A DNA stretch of 64,000 nucleotides from JAMQKA01 sp031569985 (GTDB lineage Bacteria > Bacteroidota > Rhodothermia > Balneolales > Balneolaceae), in NCBI RefSeq assembly GCF_031569985.1, contig NZ_JAMQKA010000003.1, positions 62,001-126,000 on the forward strand. Direction: 5' to 3'. A program made the position numbers and the translations under genes. Under the pieces are notes generated by a model. That model was not told the DNA's origin. It saw only the letters and a list, made by a program, of their open reading frames with translations, and ran no database searches. Positions 6,888 to 16,013 of this stretch are shown piece by piece. How positions within the stretch are numbered: the first letter of the stretch is position 1; each line of letters begins with the position of its first letter.

Positions 6888-8927
6888 ATGATACCAGACG
6901 AAAAGAAAGAGGAAATTCGCGAGACGGCCGACATTGTCGAGGTAGTGGAAGACTATGTCAAGCTGAAACGCTCGGGCCGCAGTTACAAAGGCCTGTGTCC
7001 ATTCCATGACGAAAATACCCCTTCTTTCCATGTAACGCCGGATCTGGGGATCTATAAATGTTTTGGATGCGGAGAATCGGGTGATGTGTTCAACTTCGTG
7101 ATGGAGATGGAGGGTATCGGCTTTGTGGAGGCGATGCGCACGCTGGCTCAGCGATTCGGAGTCTCCCTACCCGAAGAGGATGACCCGGAATTTGATGAAG
7201 AACACAACCTGCGGGAAGGTATCTATCACGCCCTGCGCTATGCCGGCGTCTATTACTATCGGCAGCTGATTGAAAGCAATGAGGCAGAGCAGGCCCGGCA
7301 GTACCTCCAGGAGCGGGGCTACAACCGGGAAATTATGCAGAAATTCGGGTTGGGCTATGCCCCGAGGGAAGGAGAAAAGCTCTACAAAGCGGCCGTCGAT
7401 TCAGGTTTAAATGAAGAATACTTGTCGGAAGCCGGCCTCATCAAACCCAGCAAGCGTGGCGAGGGCTATTACGACACCTTCCGCGGGCGACTGATGTTCC
7501 CGATATTCAATCCATCAGGAAAAGTGATCGCTTTTGCAGGGCGGGTGCTGGGGAATGAGAAAACCGCCAAATATATCAACTCCCCACAGACCAAAGTCTA
7601 CAATAAAAGTGAAGTGCTTTATGGGGTCAACTTTGCCAAAGGGGGCATCCGCAAGTCGGGTGACGTATTGCTGGTGGAGGGCTACACCGACGTGATCACG
7701 CTCAATCAGAATAACATTGATAATGTGGTCGCCTCCAGTGGCACCTCGCTGACTCCGGGACAGATGCACCTGTTGCACCGTTATGGCGATGCGATAACAA
7801 TGATCTATGACTCCGACTCCGCCGGGCAGCGAGCGATGAAGCGCGGTATCAACATAGGGCTGGCCGAAGGGATGGACGTAAAGCTGCTGGAACTGCCACA
7901 GGGCGAGGATCCCGACTCATTTGTACGCCAGTTCGGGGAGGACTCATTCCGTGAGCTGAAAGAGGAAAATTCAGAGGATTTCCTGCACTACCTGGTTCAT
8001 AAAGCGCAGGAAGATGGCAGCTGGGATGAAGAAAAGGAAAAGGTAATTACTCTAATCCTGGAATCGATCGCCCACATACCCGACAAAATTAAGCGAGAGG
8101 TCAAAGTTCAGAAGCTGAATGAGATCTCAAAAATTGGTGATCGGGCGCTTTTTGAAGAGCTGGGAAAGATTCTGAAGGAGCTTAAGAAGCAGAAAGAACG
8201 GGCCCGAAAACGGAAGAAAAGGGAAAGGGAACGAGAGCAAAAGCGACAGCGGGAAGAGCAGCAGCAAGCCCCCGTTCCACACCAGCCTGATGGTCATACA
8301 CGGGCTTTTGAACAGCAGGTTGAGAATTCGAAACCGCAACGGAGAGCAAAGCCCAAAACGCCCCCGGGCAAGAAGCCGAACTATGAGAAAGAACTCATCC
8401 GCCTGATGCTGATGTATGATCGGACCATGATCGATTATATCGGTTCGCTCTGTAATGAGCAGCAGTTCGAGAATGAGCAGTTGAAGACATTTTACCTGGA
8501 TATCATCGAGCGATATAAAGAGGAAAAGGAGGTTTCGGTGCAGGTGTATGCCGATCGGGAGCATCCCTACCCCCAGCTGGTGGGAGAAATTGTACTGGAA
8601 GAGCACTCGGTAAGTGAGCGACATCCTGAGAAAACCGGGGTGCGGTACAAGCGTGATAAAAATCCTTATATGACGGCAAAAGGAGCCCTGAAAGCCCTGA
8701 AGGTTCATTACCTGGAAAGCCTTCAGCGTGAGCTCCAACAAAAATATGATCAATGTGAAACCACCGAGGAGCGCAAGAAGGTGATGCGAACGATGAAAGA
8801 GGTTGGCAGGCAACGTACCCTTTTGCAGAAAACTCCCCCCGACGAACTCTTCCCTGATCCAGAGTCAGATGAAGGCGAAAGCCTGACGAAGAAGGTCTTT
8901 GAGTATAAGATGAAGGGAGAGGAATAG
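6888..8927 (+). CDS. dnaG: DNA primase
   Basis: 679 residues. The N-terminal zinc-binding domain has the CHC2 ligands Cys37, His40, Cys58 and Cys61 (LCPFHDENTPSF then YKCFGCG). The catalytic core contains a Toprim motif LLVEGYTDVITLNQ (about residues 262-275) and the acidic IYDSDSAGQRA motif. A highly charged Arg/Lys/Glu linker follows (about residues 425-465), then a C-terminal region that should bind the replicative helicase. It synthesises RNA primers for Okazaki fragments at the fork. Start ATG 6888 gives the expected MIPDEKKEEIRETADIVEVV beginning. The C-terminal part is longer than the E. coli enzyme (581 aa), as often in Bacteroidota. It is not next to rpsU or rpoD, so the classical macromolecular-synthesis operon is absent. 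Confidence 0.97.
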   Translation: MIPDEKKEEIRETADIVEVVEDYVKLKRSGRSYKGLCPFHDENTPSFHVTPDLGIYKCFGCGESGDVFNFVMEMEGIGFVEAMRTLAQRFGVSLPEEDDPEFDEEHNLREGIYHALRYAGVYYYRQLIESNEAEQARQYLQERGYNREIMQKFGLGYAPREGEKLYKAAVDSGLNEEYLSEAGLIKPSKRGEGYYDTFRGRLMFPIFNPSGKVIAFAGRVLGNEKTAKYINSPQTKVYNKSEVLYGVNFAKGGIRKSGDVLLVEGYTDVITLNQNNIDNVVASSGTSLTPGQMHLLHRYGDAITMIYDSDSAGQRAMKRGINIGLAEGMDVKLLELPQGEDPDSFVRQFGEDSFRELKEENSEDFLHYLVHKAQEDGSWDEEKEKVITLILESIAHIPDKIKREVKVQKLNEISKIGDRALFEELGKILKELKKQKERARKRKKREREREQKRQREEQQQAPVPHQPDGHTRAFEQQVENSKPQRRAKPKTPPGKKPNYEKELIRLMLMYDRTMIDYIGSLCNEQQFENEQLKTFYLDIIERYKEEKEVSVQVYADREHPYPQLVGEIVLEEHSVSERHPEKTGVRYKRDKNPYMTAKGALKALKVHYLESLQRELQQKYDQCETTEERKKVMRTMKEVGRQRTLLQKTPPDELFPDPESDEGESLTKKVFEYKMKGEE

Positions 8928-8989
8928 ATAGATAGTATGCCCTTCTCGTAACTAACCAGTAATATCCTATACTATAAACAATGCCGACT

Positions 8990-9062
8990 GATACGTAAAC
9001 CGTGATTCGTAATGCGTGAAAGTTGTGACCCCTTACGCATTACGAATCACGTATCACGAATT
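8990..9062. repeat. Heptamer array forming a stem-loop (left of the suhB-like gene)
   Basis: The left arm is four 7-bp words, GATACGT AAACCGT GATTCGT AATGCGT (8990-9017). After a 17-nt loop, the right arm is ACGCATT ACGAATC ACGTATC ACGAATT (9035-9062). The inner two words of each arm are exact complements, giving a 14-bp stem. All words fit [GA]ATNCGT or its complement except AAACCGT. It lies between dnaG and the next gene, and could terminate dnaG transcripts, although no T-run follows. Confidence 0.75.
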
Positions 9063-9107
9063 ACCCATCATTCCATTTAATTCTAAAGCTAGCCACACAA
9101 AGTACAA

Positions 9108-9929
9108 ATGAACGATTATTCAAAGGAATTAGAAATTGCCAAACAGGCAGCCCGCAAGGGAAGTGAAATTATTATCCAATATACCACCGACAAAGATTTT
9201 GATATCGAGTTGAAAGGCAAAAATGACCTGGTAACCGATGCCGACCTGGCAACGGAAAAAGTAGTATTGAAGATCATACAGGAAGCCTTCCCGGAAGACC
9301 AGGTGATGGCAGAAGAAAGCCAGGAGGAACGCCGCGTACCAGAAGCCCGAACGTGGCTGGTCGATCCGATCGACGGTACCACAAATTTTGCGCATGGTTT
9401 CCCGATTTACTGTGTCTCGGTGGCGATGTGGGAGCACCGAGAGCCGAAGGTTGGCGTAGTGCTCGAAGTGGGACGTGATGAGCTTTTCAGTGCAGTAAAA
9501 GGGCAGGGGGCTTACCTGAACGGGTCGCCGATTCATGTCTCCAAAACTACCGATCCTGCAAATACACTTATCGGGACCGGATTTCCCTATCGTGATCTGT
9601 ACCTGGTGAAACATTACCTGGAACTGTTTGAGTACCTTATGCACAACACGCATGGGGTGCGTCGACCGGGCTCAGCAGCGTTCGATATGTGTTGCGTTGC
9701 GGCGGGACGTTACGACGGTTTCTACGAGTATTCACTGAATGCCTGGGACGTGGCCGCTGCCAGCCTGATCATCAAAGAAGCGGGCGGCGTGCTATCCGAT
9801 TGGGAGGGCGGAGATAACTGGCTTTTCGGAAAGCGCATTTTAGCGGGTAATGAGGCGATCCATTCATTCCTGCTAAAGGCAGTCGAAGAGCATTTTACTT
9901 CTGAGGAACGTAAGGCGGAACAGGCTTAA
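9108..9929 (+). CDS. suhB: Inositol-monophosphatase family phosphatase
   Basis: 273 residues, the usual size. The metal-binding signatures of the family are present: the acidic AEES motif (Glu70), WLVDPIDGTTNF at residues 83-94 (Asp86 and Asp89 bind Mg) and WDVAAASLIIKEAGG near residue 208. The fold removes phosphate from inositol-1-phosphate or related sugar and nucleotide phosphates in a Mg-dependent, Li-sensitive reaction. In bacteria the same family includes SuhB, CysQ-like and histidinol-phosphate phosphatases, so the substrate is not settled; the IMPase/SuhB branch fits the motifs best. The gene is monocistronic and bracketed on both sides by heptamer-repeat arrays. Confidence 0.9.
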   Translation: MNDYSKELEIAKQAARKGSEIIIQYTTDKDFDIELKGKNDLVTDADLATEKVVLKIIQEAFPEDQVMAEESQEERRVPEARTWLVDPIDGTTNFAHGFPIYCVSVAMWEHREPKVGVVLEVGRDELFSAVKGQGAYLNGSPIHVSKTTDPANTLIGTGFPYRDLYLVKHYLELFEYLMHNTHGVRRPGSAAFDMCCVAAGRYDGFYEYSLNAWDVAAASLIIKEAGGVLSDWEGGDNWLFGKRILAGNEAIHSFLLKAVEEHFTSEERKAEQA

Positions 9930-9934
9930 TACCT

Positions 9935-10080
9935 GATGCTTAATTCGTAAATGCGTAAGGATGTACCCTTTTAAGCAATAATTACCATCAGATAAAAATC
10001 TGTGCTGATTACATATATTTGACTTCTTTCGTTTATGAAGTGACAACGTATCATGCATTATGCATCACGCATCACTAATC
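9935..10080. repeat. Heptamer array right of the suhB-like gene
   Basis: At 10046-10080 there are five consecutive 7-bp words: ACGTATC ATGCATT ATGCATC ACGCATC ACTAATC. The complementary type (AATTCGT, then AAATGCGT with one extra base) stands at 9942-9956. The words follow the same A[CT]GNAT[CT] skeleton as the array at 8990-9062. The array runs up to and into the stop codon of bshB1 (10079-10081). Confidence 0.65.
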
Positions 10081-10831
10081 ATCTGAAAGGATCAGAATCA
10101 AACAGCTCCCCAAAAGAAGTGAACGGAATTGGTCCATTATAATACTTGAACGGCTCGCCATATTCGGCGCCTATCATATGGCCGTAGTGGCGGGCCCGGG
10201 CCTCAATATTTTTGAAGAAGCGTTCAGACGAGATATAACTTTCTGGATCATCGCCGGGATTCTTCACATGGAATTGGGTTTCAAACGCCAGAACCGCCTT
10301 CTTTTTTAGTTCAAAGGTATCAGAAATATCGAACACCAGGTCCGGCTCGAACGGTTGATCCTGCATATAATGCAAGATGTGTGAAGGGCGCCAGCGCTGT
10401 TGTTTATTACCTTCATCGTCTTGTGTTTTGATCTTGGTGAGACCACTGTAGAATAGGGCATCCAGTACCAGTGTTGTGGCATCACCGTGATCGGGATGCC
10501 GGTCGGTTGGAGCACCTACAAAACAGACATGCGGTCGATAGGCCCGAACCACCTGGATTATTTGTTTCTGGTATTCACGGGTGTTTTCGAGCCTGGTATC
10601 CGGCAGCCCCAGGTTTTTGCGGACTTCCAGACCCAGCAGGTCCGCTGCATTCTGTGACTCTTGGAGTCTATCTTCCGGTGTGCCCCGCGTTGCCATTTCC
10701 CCCTGCGTCAGGTCAAGTACGCCCACTTTTTTGCCTTGCTGGACCAACTTCGCCAGGGTGCCACCACAGCACAATTCAGTATCGTCGGGGTGAGCAGCTA
10801 GTGCGAGAATATCCAATTTTTGTTTTGCCAC
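10079..10831 (-). CDS. bshB1: N-acetyl-alpha-D-glucosaminyl L-malate deacetylase 1 (bacillithiol synthesis)
   Basis: 250 residues with the LmbE/PIG-L deacetylase fold. The zinc motif AHPDDTE is at residues 13-19 and the second motif, DRHPDHGDA, lies about 100 residues further on. The segments LDLTQGEMATRGTPEDRLQES and LGLPDTRLEN are characteristic of the BshB1 branch rather than MshB or generic LmbE proteins. The enzyme removes acetate from GlcNAc-malate, the second step of bacillithiol formation, so the cell is predicted to use bacillithiol as its main low-molecular-weight thiol. The start is GTG at 10831; no ATG fits the conserved N-terminus. bshA and bshC are not in this window. Confidence 0.92.
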   Translation of the reverse strand: MAKQKLDILALAAHPDDTELCCGGTLAKLVQQGKKVGVLDLTQGEMATRGTPEDRLQESQNAADLLGLEVRKNLGLPDTRLENTREYQKQIIQVVRAYRPHVCFVGAPTDRHPDHGDATTLVLDALFYSGLTKIKTQDDEGNKQQRWRPSHILHYMQDQPFEPDLVFDISDTFELKKKAVLAFETQFHVKNPGDDPESYISSERFFKNIEARARHYGHMIGAEYGEPFKYYNGPIPFTSFGELFDSDPFR

Positions 10832-11601
10832 CGGAGATTAAGTTTTTAAAATTAAGAAGTAGATTTTCAGGGTGCATCAATAGGAGCAAAATGATAATGA
10901 ACTATCGGGAGATTCTGAAATTTAGTCATTTTATGAAGTGAGAGGTGTTCAAAGGAAAACGTACTGTGTGAGTGGTAATGGATGCCAGTTATAATTCCTG
11001 GACTAATCCCAATTTTTGAGGTGTCCCTTTTGGCTTGATCACGCCGGCAGTCGGACACAGTCCAAAAGGGACGAAAAGATCAAGAAGAATTTAACTCAAC
11101 CGGTTTGACTAGAATTTTAACGTTGAAACTGTCTTCTGCCGCACCGGTTTCGAACAGAAATTCTTTCTGCTTCCATCTTTTGCTTTAATGAAGGCCAAAT
11201 GTTGGAAAGGCCGAGTTACCAAGAAATAATCTCAACATTAATCTGAATCTGATTTTACATTGACAATTCATAAATCTAACATCCGGCCTAACGTAAATTT
11301 CGCTGGGGAAAGAGAATGAAATCGAAGCGTGAAAAAATCATTGCTGTTTGAGTTCTGCGTTTTTTTACAGAACGAGTTCAATGATTTTAGCGGAGTGGAG
11401 CGAACACAGCGACAATTTACTCCGCCGGTGAATTTTTTGGTTCGTTTTTTCTTCATTGAAAAAATGAACTGGTGGAAAGAGACCGTTGGGAAATCCATCA
11501 GGAAATAATTCCTTATTCCCTATCCAGCTAATTCACCTGTAACCAAATGAATTTCTTTTCGTAAGGTTCATTCTTGATCAACGATCAGTCATCGCAGAGA
11601 T
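10832..11601. other. 770-bp spacer upstream of the export locus
   Basis: No gene is supported; the open frames here read through repeat sequence. Contents in order: unique AT-rich DNA; a stem-forming pair in which GTGTCCCTTTTGGCTTGATC (11021-11040) faces TCCAAAAGGGACGAAAAGATC (11061-11081); then copy A of the roughly 190-bp dispersed element (11278-11470). The promoter of the permease genes should lie near 11500-11600 but was not identified. Confidence 0.6.
11278..11470. repeat. Dispersed ~190-bp element, copy A
   Basis: It shares a common order of blocks with the sequences at 14284-14474 and 37003-37187: CCGGCCT near one end, AGCGTGAAAAAATCATT, GAGTTCAATGATTTTAGCGG, CCGGTGAATTTTTTGGTTCG and TTCATTGAAAAAATGAAC at the other. 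Between blocks the copies differ greatly. The inner pair AAATCATT / AATGATTT can form a stem. Frames across it in different copies give related low-complexity peptides, which is a by-product of the shared DNA. Confidence 0.75.
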
Positions 11602-12846
11602 ATGTCTAAATTTTACCGGGTAGCAAATAGTGTATGGGAGAGCCTGAAAATTTCATTTCGGGCGCTGGGGACCAATAAAACACGATCCATTCTAACAGCA
11701 ACCTGCATTGTCATCGGTATTGTTTCCGTAACCACAATGTCCACTACTATCGACGGCATTGACCGTGCCTTTGAAAAAAGCATGAGCATGCTGGGGCAGA
11801 ATGTAATTTATGTTGAAAAATGGCCCTGGGGACTGGGAAGCGGTGAATATAAGTGGTGGGAATACCGCAACCGGCGCGATATGAAGATCGATTACGCGGA
11901 AGAGCTTGAGGAAGGCAGCCGGTTTGCCTCAGCAGTATCCGCCAGTTCCATGCGCAACGCGACTGTCCGGTTTGGGGATAAATACGCCGATGGGGTCATA
12001 TTGCAGGGCGCAACAGAAGCAATAACCCGAACCAGCTCAATGGATATTGCTGAAGGTCGGTTTTTTACAGCCGAGGAAGAGCGCACAGGTTCCAATGTCG
12101 TGGTAATGGGACAGAGTGTTTCAGATGCCCTGTTTGAGTTTGAATATCCACTCGGGAAACAGGTCAAAATTGGCGGGCAGCGGTTTCTTGTGATCGGACT
12201 AATGGAACGGCAGGGGTCATTCCTGGGACTGGAGGATCTCGACAACCAGGTTATCATTCCCATGACTGCCTTCCAGGAGATTTATGGCTCGCGTTTAGAC
12301 GTCCGCCTGACCGTAAAATTTCCAGGTAAAGAAGCCCAGCTTGAGGGGGAATACGAGATTGAAGGGTTGATGCGCAGCATACGGCAACTGGATCCCTTGG
12401 AGGAAAATGATTTTGCGATCAATAAGCCGGAAGCGTTTCGGCAGCAATATGAATCAATGACATTTGCCATCTACGGCATCGGAATTTTCCTGACCTCGCT
12501 GGCCCTTTTCATAGGTGGGATCGGAGTAATGAATATCATGTTTGTCTCGGTACGGGAGCGCACCAAGGAGATCGGCATCCGCAAAGCGGTGGGAGCCAAA
12601 GCGTGGGAGATACTGGCCCAGTTCCTTGTTGAAGCGACCATCATCTGTATGATTGGTGGGGTGATCGGCGTTCTGCTCTCTATTATTACAACACAGATCA
12701 TAAACCAGTTTTTTGTTGCCTACATGAGCTGGCGGACGGTGGCTCTGGCGTTCGGCATCTGTACGCTTGTAGGCTTGGCATTTGGCTTTTTACCAGCCTA
12801 TCGCGCTGCAAAATCTGATCCCATTGATTCTCTCAGGTATGAATAA
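11602..12846 (+). CDS. MacB/FtsX-type ABC transporter permease 1
   Basis: 414 residues. Topology of a type VII ABC permease: one N-terminal membrane helix (about residues 28-48, ILTATCIVIGIVSVTTMS), a large periplasmic MacB-core domain with the VVMGQSVSDALF and FLVIGLME segments, then three C-terminal helices. The FtsX signature is clear (GVMNIMFVSVRERTKEIGIRKAVGA), as is the final coupling region AYRAAKSDPIDSLRYE. Such permeases transmit motion rather than move substrate through the membrane, as in MacB-TolC efflux. It has no ATPase domain of its own; the likely partner is encoded at 18797. The next permease starts 12 bp after this gene, so the two are an operon and probably form a heterodimer. 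Confidence 0.92.
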   Translation: MSKFYRVANSVWESLKISFRALGTNKTRSILTATCIVIGIVSVTTMSTTIDGIDRAFEKSMSMLGQNVIYVEKWPWGLGSGEYKWWEYRNRRDMKIDYAEELEEGSRFASAVSASSMRNATVRFGDKYADGVILQGATEAITRTSSMDIAEGRFFTAEEERTGSNVVVMGQSVSDALFEFEYPLGKQVKIGGQRFLVIGLMERQGSFLGLEDLDNQVIIPMTAFQEIYGSRLDVRLTVKFPGKEAQLEGEYEIEGLMRSIRQLDPLEENDFAINKPEAFRQQYESMTFAIYGIGIFLTSLALFIGGIGVMNIMFVSVRERTKEIGIRKAVGAKAWEILAQFLVEATIICMIGGVIGVLLSIITTQIINQFFVAYMSWRTVALAFGICTLVGLAFGFLPAYRAAKSDPIDSLRYE

Positions 12847-12858
12847 TTTGTATCCGAT

Positions 12859-14082
12859 ATGAATATACTCGAAGTCATAAAACAGGCATTTTCTTCACTG
12901 GCAGCCAATAAGTTGCGCTCGGCGCTGACGTTGCTGGCTATCGTGGTAGGTGTTTTCGCCATAATTAGTGCCTCTACTGCCGTCCTGGTGCTCGACACTT
13001 TTTTTAAGGAAACACTCACCCTGATGGGCGGAAATGTGATTAATGTGTCGAAATATCCTTCGGTAAGGATGGGCGGAGACTGGCAAAAATACCGCAATCG
13101 CGAAGATATCACTTTTGAGACGATGGAAGAGCTCCAGGCGCGGGTCCGTTTGGTAAGCGATATCAACCCGGATGAAGTGTTTTCTACAACCAAGATTGTT
13201 TATGGGGAAGAGGAGACCGAACCGAATGTGCCGGTCAGGGGGAGTAACCAGTACTATTTGACAAACAATGCCTATGAGCTAGCCGACGGACGGAATTTTA
13301 CCAGCCAGGATATCCAGTATGGTCGGCCGGTCGTGATAATTGGACAGGACGTCCGGGAAAATCTTTTTGAAGTCGAGTACCCACTGGGCAAGACGATCCG
13401 TATTGATGGGCGTCCGTTTCGAGTTATCGGCCTGGCTGATGAGAAAGGGAGTGTATTTGGCAGCTCGCTCGACAATTTCGTGCTCATACCCTACACCACG
13501 GCGATGAATGTGTATGGCGGTGAGCGAAATATCGATATACAGGTGAAAGCTCCTTCGATGACCTCGATCAGCGCCTCAATGGATGAGCTTACCGGCCTGC
13601 TGCGCACCATCCGCAAAGTGCCGCCCGGGCAGGAGAACGATTTTGAGATCGAAACCAATGAGTCGCTCTCGGGGGCATTCGACCAGTTTACGGGAGTGCT
13701 GTATATTTTTGGTTTTGTCGTGGGGGGAATTGCACTTTTGGGTGCTGGCATTGGAGTTATGAACATTATGCTGGTGTCGGTGACCGAGCGGACCCGTGAG
13801 ATCGGCATTCGCAAAGCGGTGGGCGCTACCAAAAAGGCGATCACGTCACAGTTTTTGATGGAGGCGATCGTCATCTGTCAAATCGGTGGCATTGTGGGAA
13901 TGCTCATTGGAATAATTGGCGGAAATGCGCTGGCAATTTGGATGGAATCGAGCATCGTGTTTCCCTGGATGGCGGCTGTTGCAGGCATTGTGGGGATGAC
14001 GATAATCGGTATCGTATTTGGTGTGTATCCCGCTTTTAAAGCAGCCAAGCTTGATCCTATTGAGAGTTTAAGGTATGAGTGA
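12859..14082 (+). CDS. MacB/FtsX-type ABC transporter permease 2
   Basis: 407 residues, clearly paralogous to the preceding permease. It has the same layout: N-terminal helix (ALTLLAIVVGVFAIISAST), periplasmic core, three C-terminal helices, the signature VMNIMLVSVTERTREIGIRKAVGA and the terminal KAAKLDPIESLRYE. The shared C-terminal coupling sequence suggests that both bind the same ATPase. Conservation is higher in the membrane and coupling parts than in the periplasmic core, as expected for two halves of a heterodimer. Operon with the upstream gene. A 768-bp spacer with a dispersed repeat separates it from the next gene. Confidence 0.92.
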   Translation: MNILEVIKQAFSSLAANKLRSALTLLAIVVGVFAIISASTAVLVLDTFFKETLTLMGGNVINVSKYPSVRMGGDWQKYRNREDITFETMEELQARVRLVSDINPDEVFSTTKIVYGEEETEPNVPVRGSNQYYLTNNAYELADGRNFTSQDIQYGRPVVIIGQDVRENLFEVEYPLGKTIRIDGRPFRVIGLADEKGSVFGSSLDNFVLIPYTTAMNVYGGERNIDIQVKAPSMTSISASMDELTGLLRTIRKVPPGQENDFEIETNESLSGAFDQFTGVLYIFGFVVGGIALLGAGIGVMNIMLVSVTERTREIGIRKAVGATKKAITSQFLMEAIVICQIGGIVGMLIGIIGGNALAIWMESSIVFPWMAAVAGIVGMTIIGIVFGVYPAFKAAKLDPIESLRYE

Positions 14083-14850
14083 TGAAAATCAGAACTCCTT
14101 AAAATCGAAATAAAAAGCATTTTATCATATGAGGGTGTTTATTTTTTGAATGACTGAAATCCGTCGGGAGTCGGGGTAAAGAACTTCCACCCGAAAAGTC
14201 ACGGGCAAAGCAGTGTTAAAGGTTAATTGTTGAATTGGGGGAACTGAATAATCCCAAATCCTAATTTTTAACTCTCAATGCTCCTTCCGGCCTTTGAAAT
14301 TTTTGTTGATCCGAGTGACCGGAGCCGGAGCGTGAAGAAATCATTTCTGCCTGAGATCCGCGGGGTCCAGCGGTTCGAGTTAAATGATTTTAGCGGAGGT
14401 GAAGGGAACACAACAAAAATTTCATTCGCCGGCGATTTTTTTGGTTCGTTTTTTCATCGATACAAAAATGAACACTCTTCGAGTGAAAAAACTTCGGGAG
14501 AAGGAAGCCAGTGCATTGAGCGTTCCAAATGCAAGGAAAAGAGAAGTCCTAATTAATGCAGGGATTCGCCGGACTCTCCCAACAAGCTTTACAAACTTTA
14601 ATCGTATTTTATTCAGACTAAAAAGAATGGCAGTTAGAAGTTCGATTTGGCTTATCAGAAATTGACAGCTACCAGCAAGTGCGAGTAACTGCAATTTTCA
14701 CTTCAGATTCTCTTCAGATTGGCTCCATATATTATTGATAGTTTGTCTGAAAAAATGAATTGGGAAGAACAGTAACTTCTCATTTTAACTTACAGGAAAA
14801 ATTCTTTAGTTAACTTTTGAAGGATATCCATTAACCCCAATTACAGTTCG
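14083..14850. other. 770-bp spacer inside the export locus
   Basis: No gene is supported. Frames of about 90 codons here (14278-14556, 14384-14665, 14422-14694) overlap each other on both strands and translate the dispersed element, so they are rejected. Copy B of that element occupies 14284-14474. The remainder is AT-rich; the promoter of the three-gene membrane cluster should lie in its last part. Confidence 0.6.
14284..14474. repeat. Dispersed ~190-bp element, copy B
   Basis: Same block order as copy A: CCGGCCT, AGCGTGAAGAAATCATTTC, GAGTTAAATGATTTTAGCGG, a GAACACAAC stretch, GCCGGCGATTTTTTTGGTTC, then TTTTTTCATCGA and AAAAATGAAC. It differs from copy A at many positions between blocks, so the copies are old or evolve under structural constraint. 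Confidence 0.75.
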
Positions 14851-15063
14851 ATGAACGAAGAAATTCTCCAAAACTTGAATCAAAGATTAGACGAAGCACT
14901 GGATCGTGGGCGCAAGATCGTGGAAGACGATAAGTTAAATGAGCGTATTGAAGAGTTAAAGGCTCGTGCGGAAAAGATTATTCGCAAAAATCCTGTCAAA
15001 AGTGTAGCCGGCGGTTTGCTGATAGGATACATCATTGGCAAAATTCTAAGTTCCGACGAATAA
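14851..15063 (+). CDS. YqjD/ElaB-like (DUF883-type) small membrane-anchored protein
   Basis: 70 residues. The first 45 form a charged amphipathic helix rich in Glu, Arg and Lys; the end is a glycine-rich membrane segment (PVKSVAGGLLIGYIIGKIL) and a short acidic tail. This layout, helix followed by a C-terminal glycine-zipper anchor, is that of the YqjD/ElaB group, which in E. coli links ribosomes to the inner membrane in stationary phase. Sequence identity is not obvious by eye, so the link rests on layout and context. The next gene starts 3 bp later and encodes a YqjE-like protein, matching the yqjD-yqjE order of E. coli. Confidence 0.65.
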   Translation: MNEEILQNLNQRLDEALDRGRKIVEDDKLNERIEELKARAEKIIRKNPVKSVAGGLLIGYIIGKILSSDE

Positions 15064-15066
15064 ACT

Positions 15067-15498
15067 ATGTCATCAGATAAGAACGATCCATTGAGTAGGC
15101 GTCTTAAAACGATTTCAGGCGACCTCAAATTATATGTGGAAAAGCGTGTAGAGCTACTCATGCTGAATGTGGGAGAGCATATTTCACGAATGATAGCGGA
15201 GTCGGTCCAAAAAGTGGCCGGTATTATCATGCTTACCAGTGGGGCCGTTTTCCTGCTGGTTGCTCTGGCGCTGTTCCTGGGTGATCTGCTTGATAACGAA
15301 AGCCTGGGCTATATTTTGGTATCCCTGCCGCTTATTGTCGCAGGATTTATGTTTTATTACCTGAAGCCGAAAAGTATGCTGGATGGGATTCAAAATCACT
15401 TTGAAAAAGAGATAATCAAAGCGATATCGGAAAACAAAGAGCACAAGAACGAACGGCTGATGCTCAAAACCAAAGAAACAGACGAACCGACTAAATAA
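15067..15498 (+). CDS. YqjE-like phage-holin-family membrane protein
   Basis: 143 residues. An N-terminal cytoplasmic helix (residues 1-50, SGDLKLYVEKRVELLMLNVGE) precedes two membrane segments, about residues 55-75 (IIMLTSGAVFLLVALALFLG) and 80-98 (LGYILVSLPLIVAGFMFYY), followed by a basic C-terminal tail. This fits the YqjE / holin superfamily III architecture. These proteins are not proven holins; their cellular role is unclear. It lies between the YqjD-like gene (3 bp before) and a related anchor protein (15 bp after), so the three form one transcription unit. Confidence 0.7.
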   Translation: MSSDKNDPLSRRLKTISGDLKLYVEKRVELLMLNVGEHISRMIAESVQKVAGIIMLTSGAVFLLVALALFLGDLLDNESLGYILVSLPLIVAGFMFYYLKPKSMLDGIQNHFEKEIIKAISENKEHKNERLMLKTKETDEPTK

Positions 15499-15513
15499 AA
15501 AGAGTTGTACGAT

Positions 15514-15906
15514 ATGTCGAATGAAGAACTGGATGAGATAAAGGCAAAAAAGGAAGAACTCGAAGCCGAGCTGGATCGGATTCAAACAGAGCTGGACAGC
15601 TCCATTGACAAAGTTCGCAGTGATGTGAGTCATAAGTTGAAACCGTCGGAGATTATAAAGCAATACCCAATACCAGTCGTAGGGGTATCATTGCTGGTGG
15701 GTTTTTTAGCTGGCCACAAACCCAAAAGAAGCTCAGGAGCCAGCCACACCAAAGAAGGATTTACCTCTCTTTTGTTGTCTGAACTGAAAAAACTGGCGAC
15801 CCGGAAAGCAGTAACAGCTGCCACCGATTATCTGGATGAATTCCTGGAAGGAAAAAAGGAAGATCTCGTCAACGGGGTGGATGAACTGACAAATGATAAA
15901 GCTTAG
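15514..15906 (+). CDS. Membrane-anchored coiled-coil protein, third gene of the YqjDE-like cluster
   Basis: 130 residues from the ATG at 15514; a TTG nine bases earlier is in frame but less likely. Residues 1-35 form a Glu/Lys-rich coiled coil, followed by a proline-containing turn and a short glycine-rich hydrophobic segment (PIPVVGVSLLVGFLAGH, about residues 50-66), then a helix-rich tail. The central PVVGVSLLVGFLAGHK segment resembles the anchor of the first gene of the cluster (NPVKSVAGGLLIGYIIGK). It may be counted with the DUF3618/YqjK-type accessory proteins, but no firm family match is claimed. The position between the ABC permeases and the tolC-type gene is suggestive only. Confidence 0.6.
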   Translation: MSNEELDEIKAKKEELEAELDRIQTELDSSIDKVRSDVSHKLKPSEIIKQYPIPVVGVSLLVGFLAGHKPKRSSGASHTKEGFTSLLLSELKKLATRKAVTAATDYLDEFLEGKKEDLVNGVDELTNDKA

Positions 15907-16013
15907 ATATCGTGAGGACCATCCTTTCTCTATCATGAAACTATTCAAAATAAGATTCGTGTACCACCACGGATTGAAATCATCATAATCATAAAAATTT
16001 AACTGAAGCTTAT

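Noticed and set aside
14278..14694. Overlapping 90-codon frames on both strands
   Set aside because: They translate copy B of the dispersed element and overlap each other, with no start signals.
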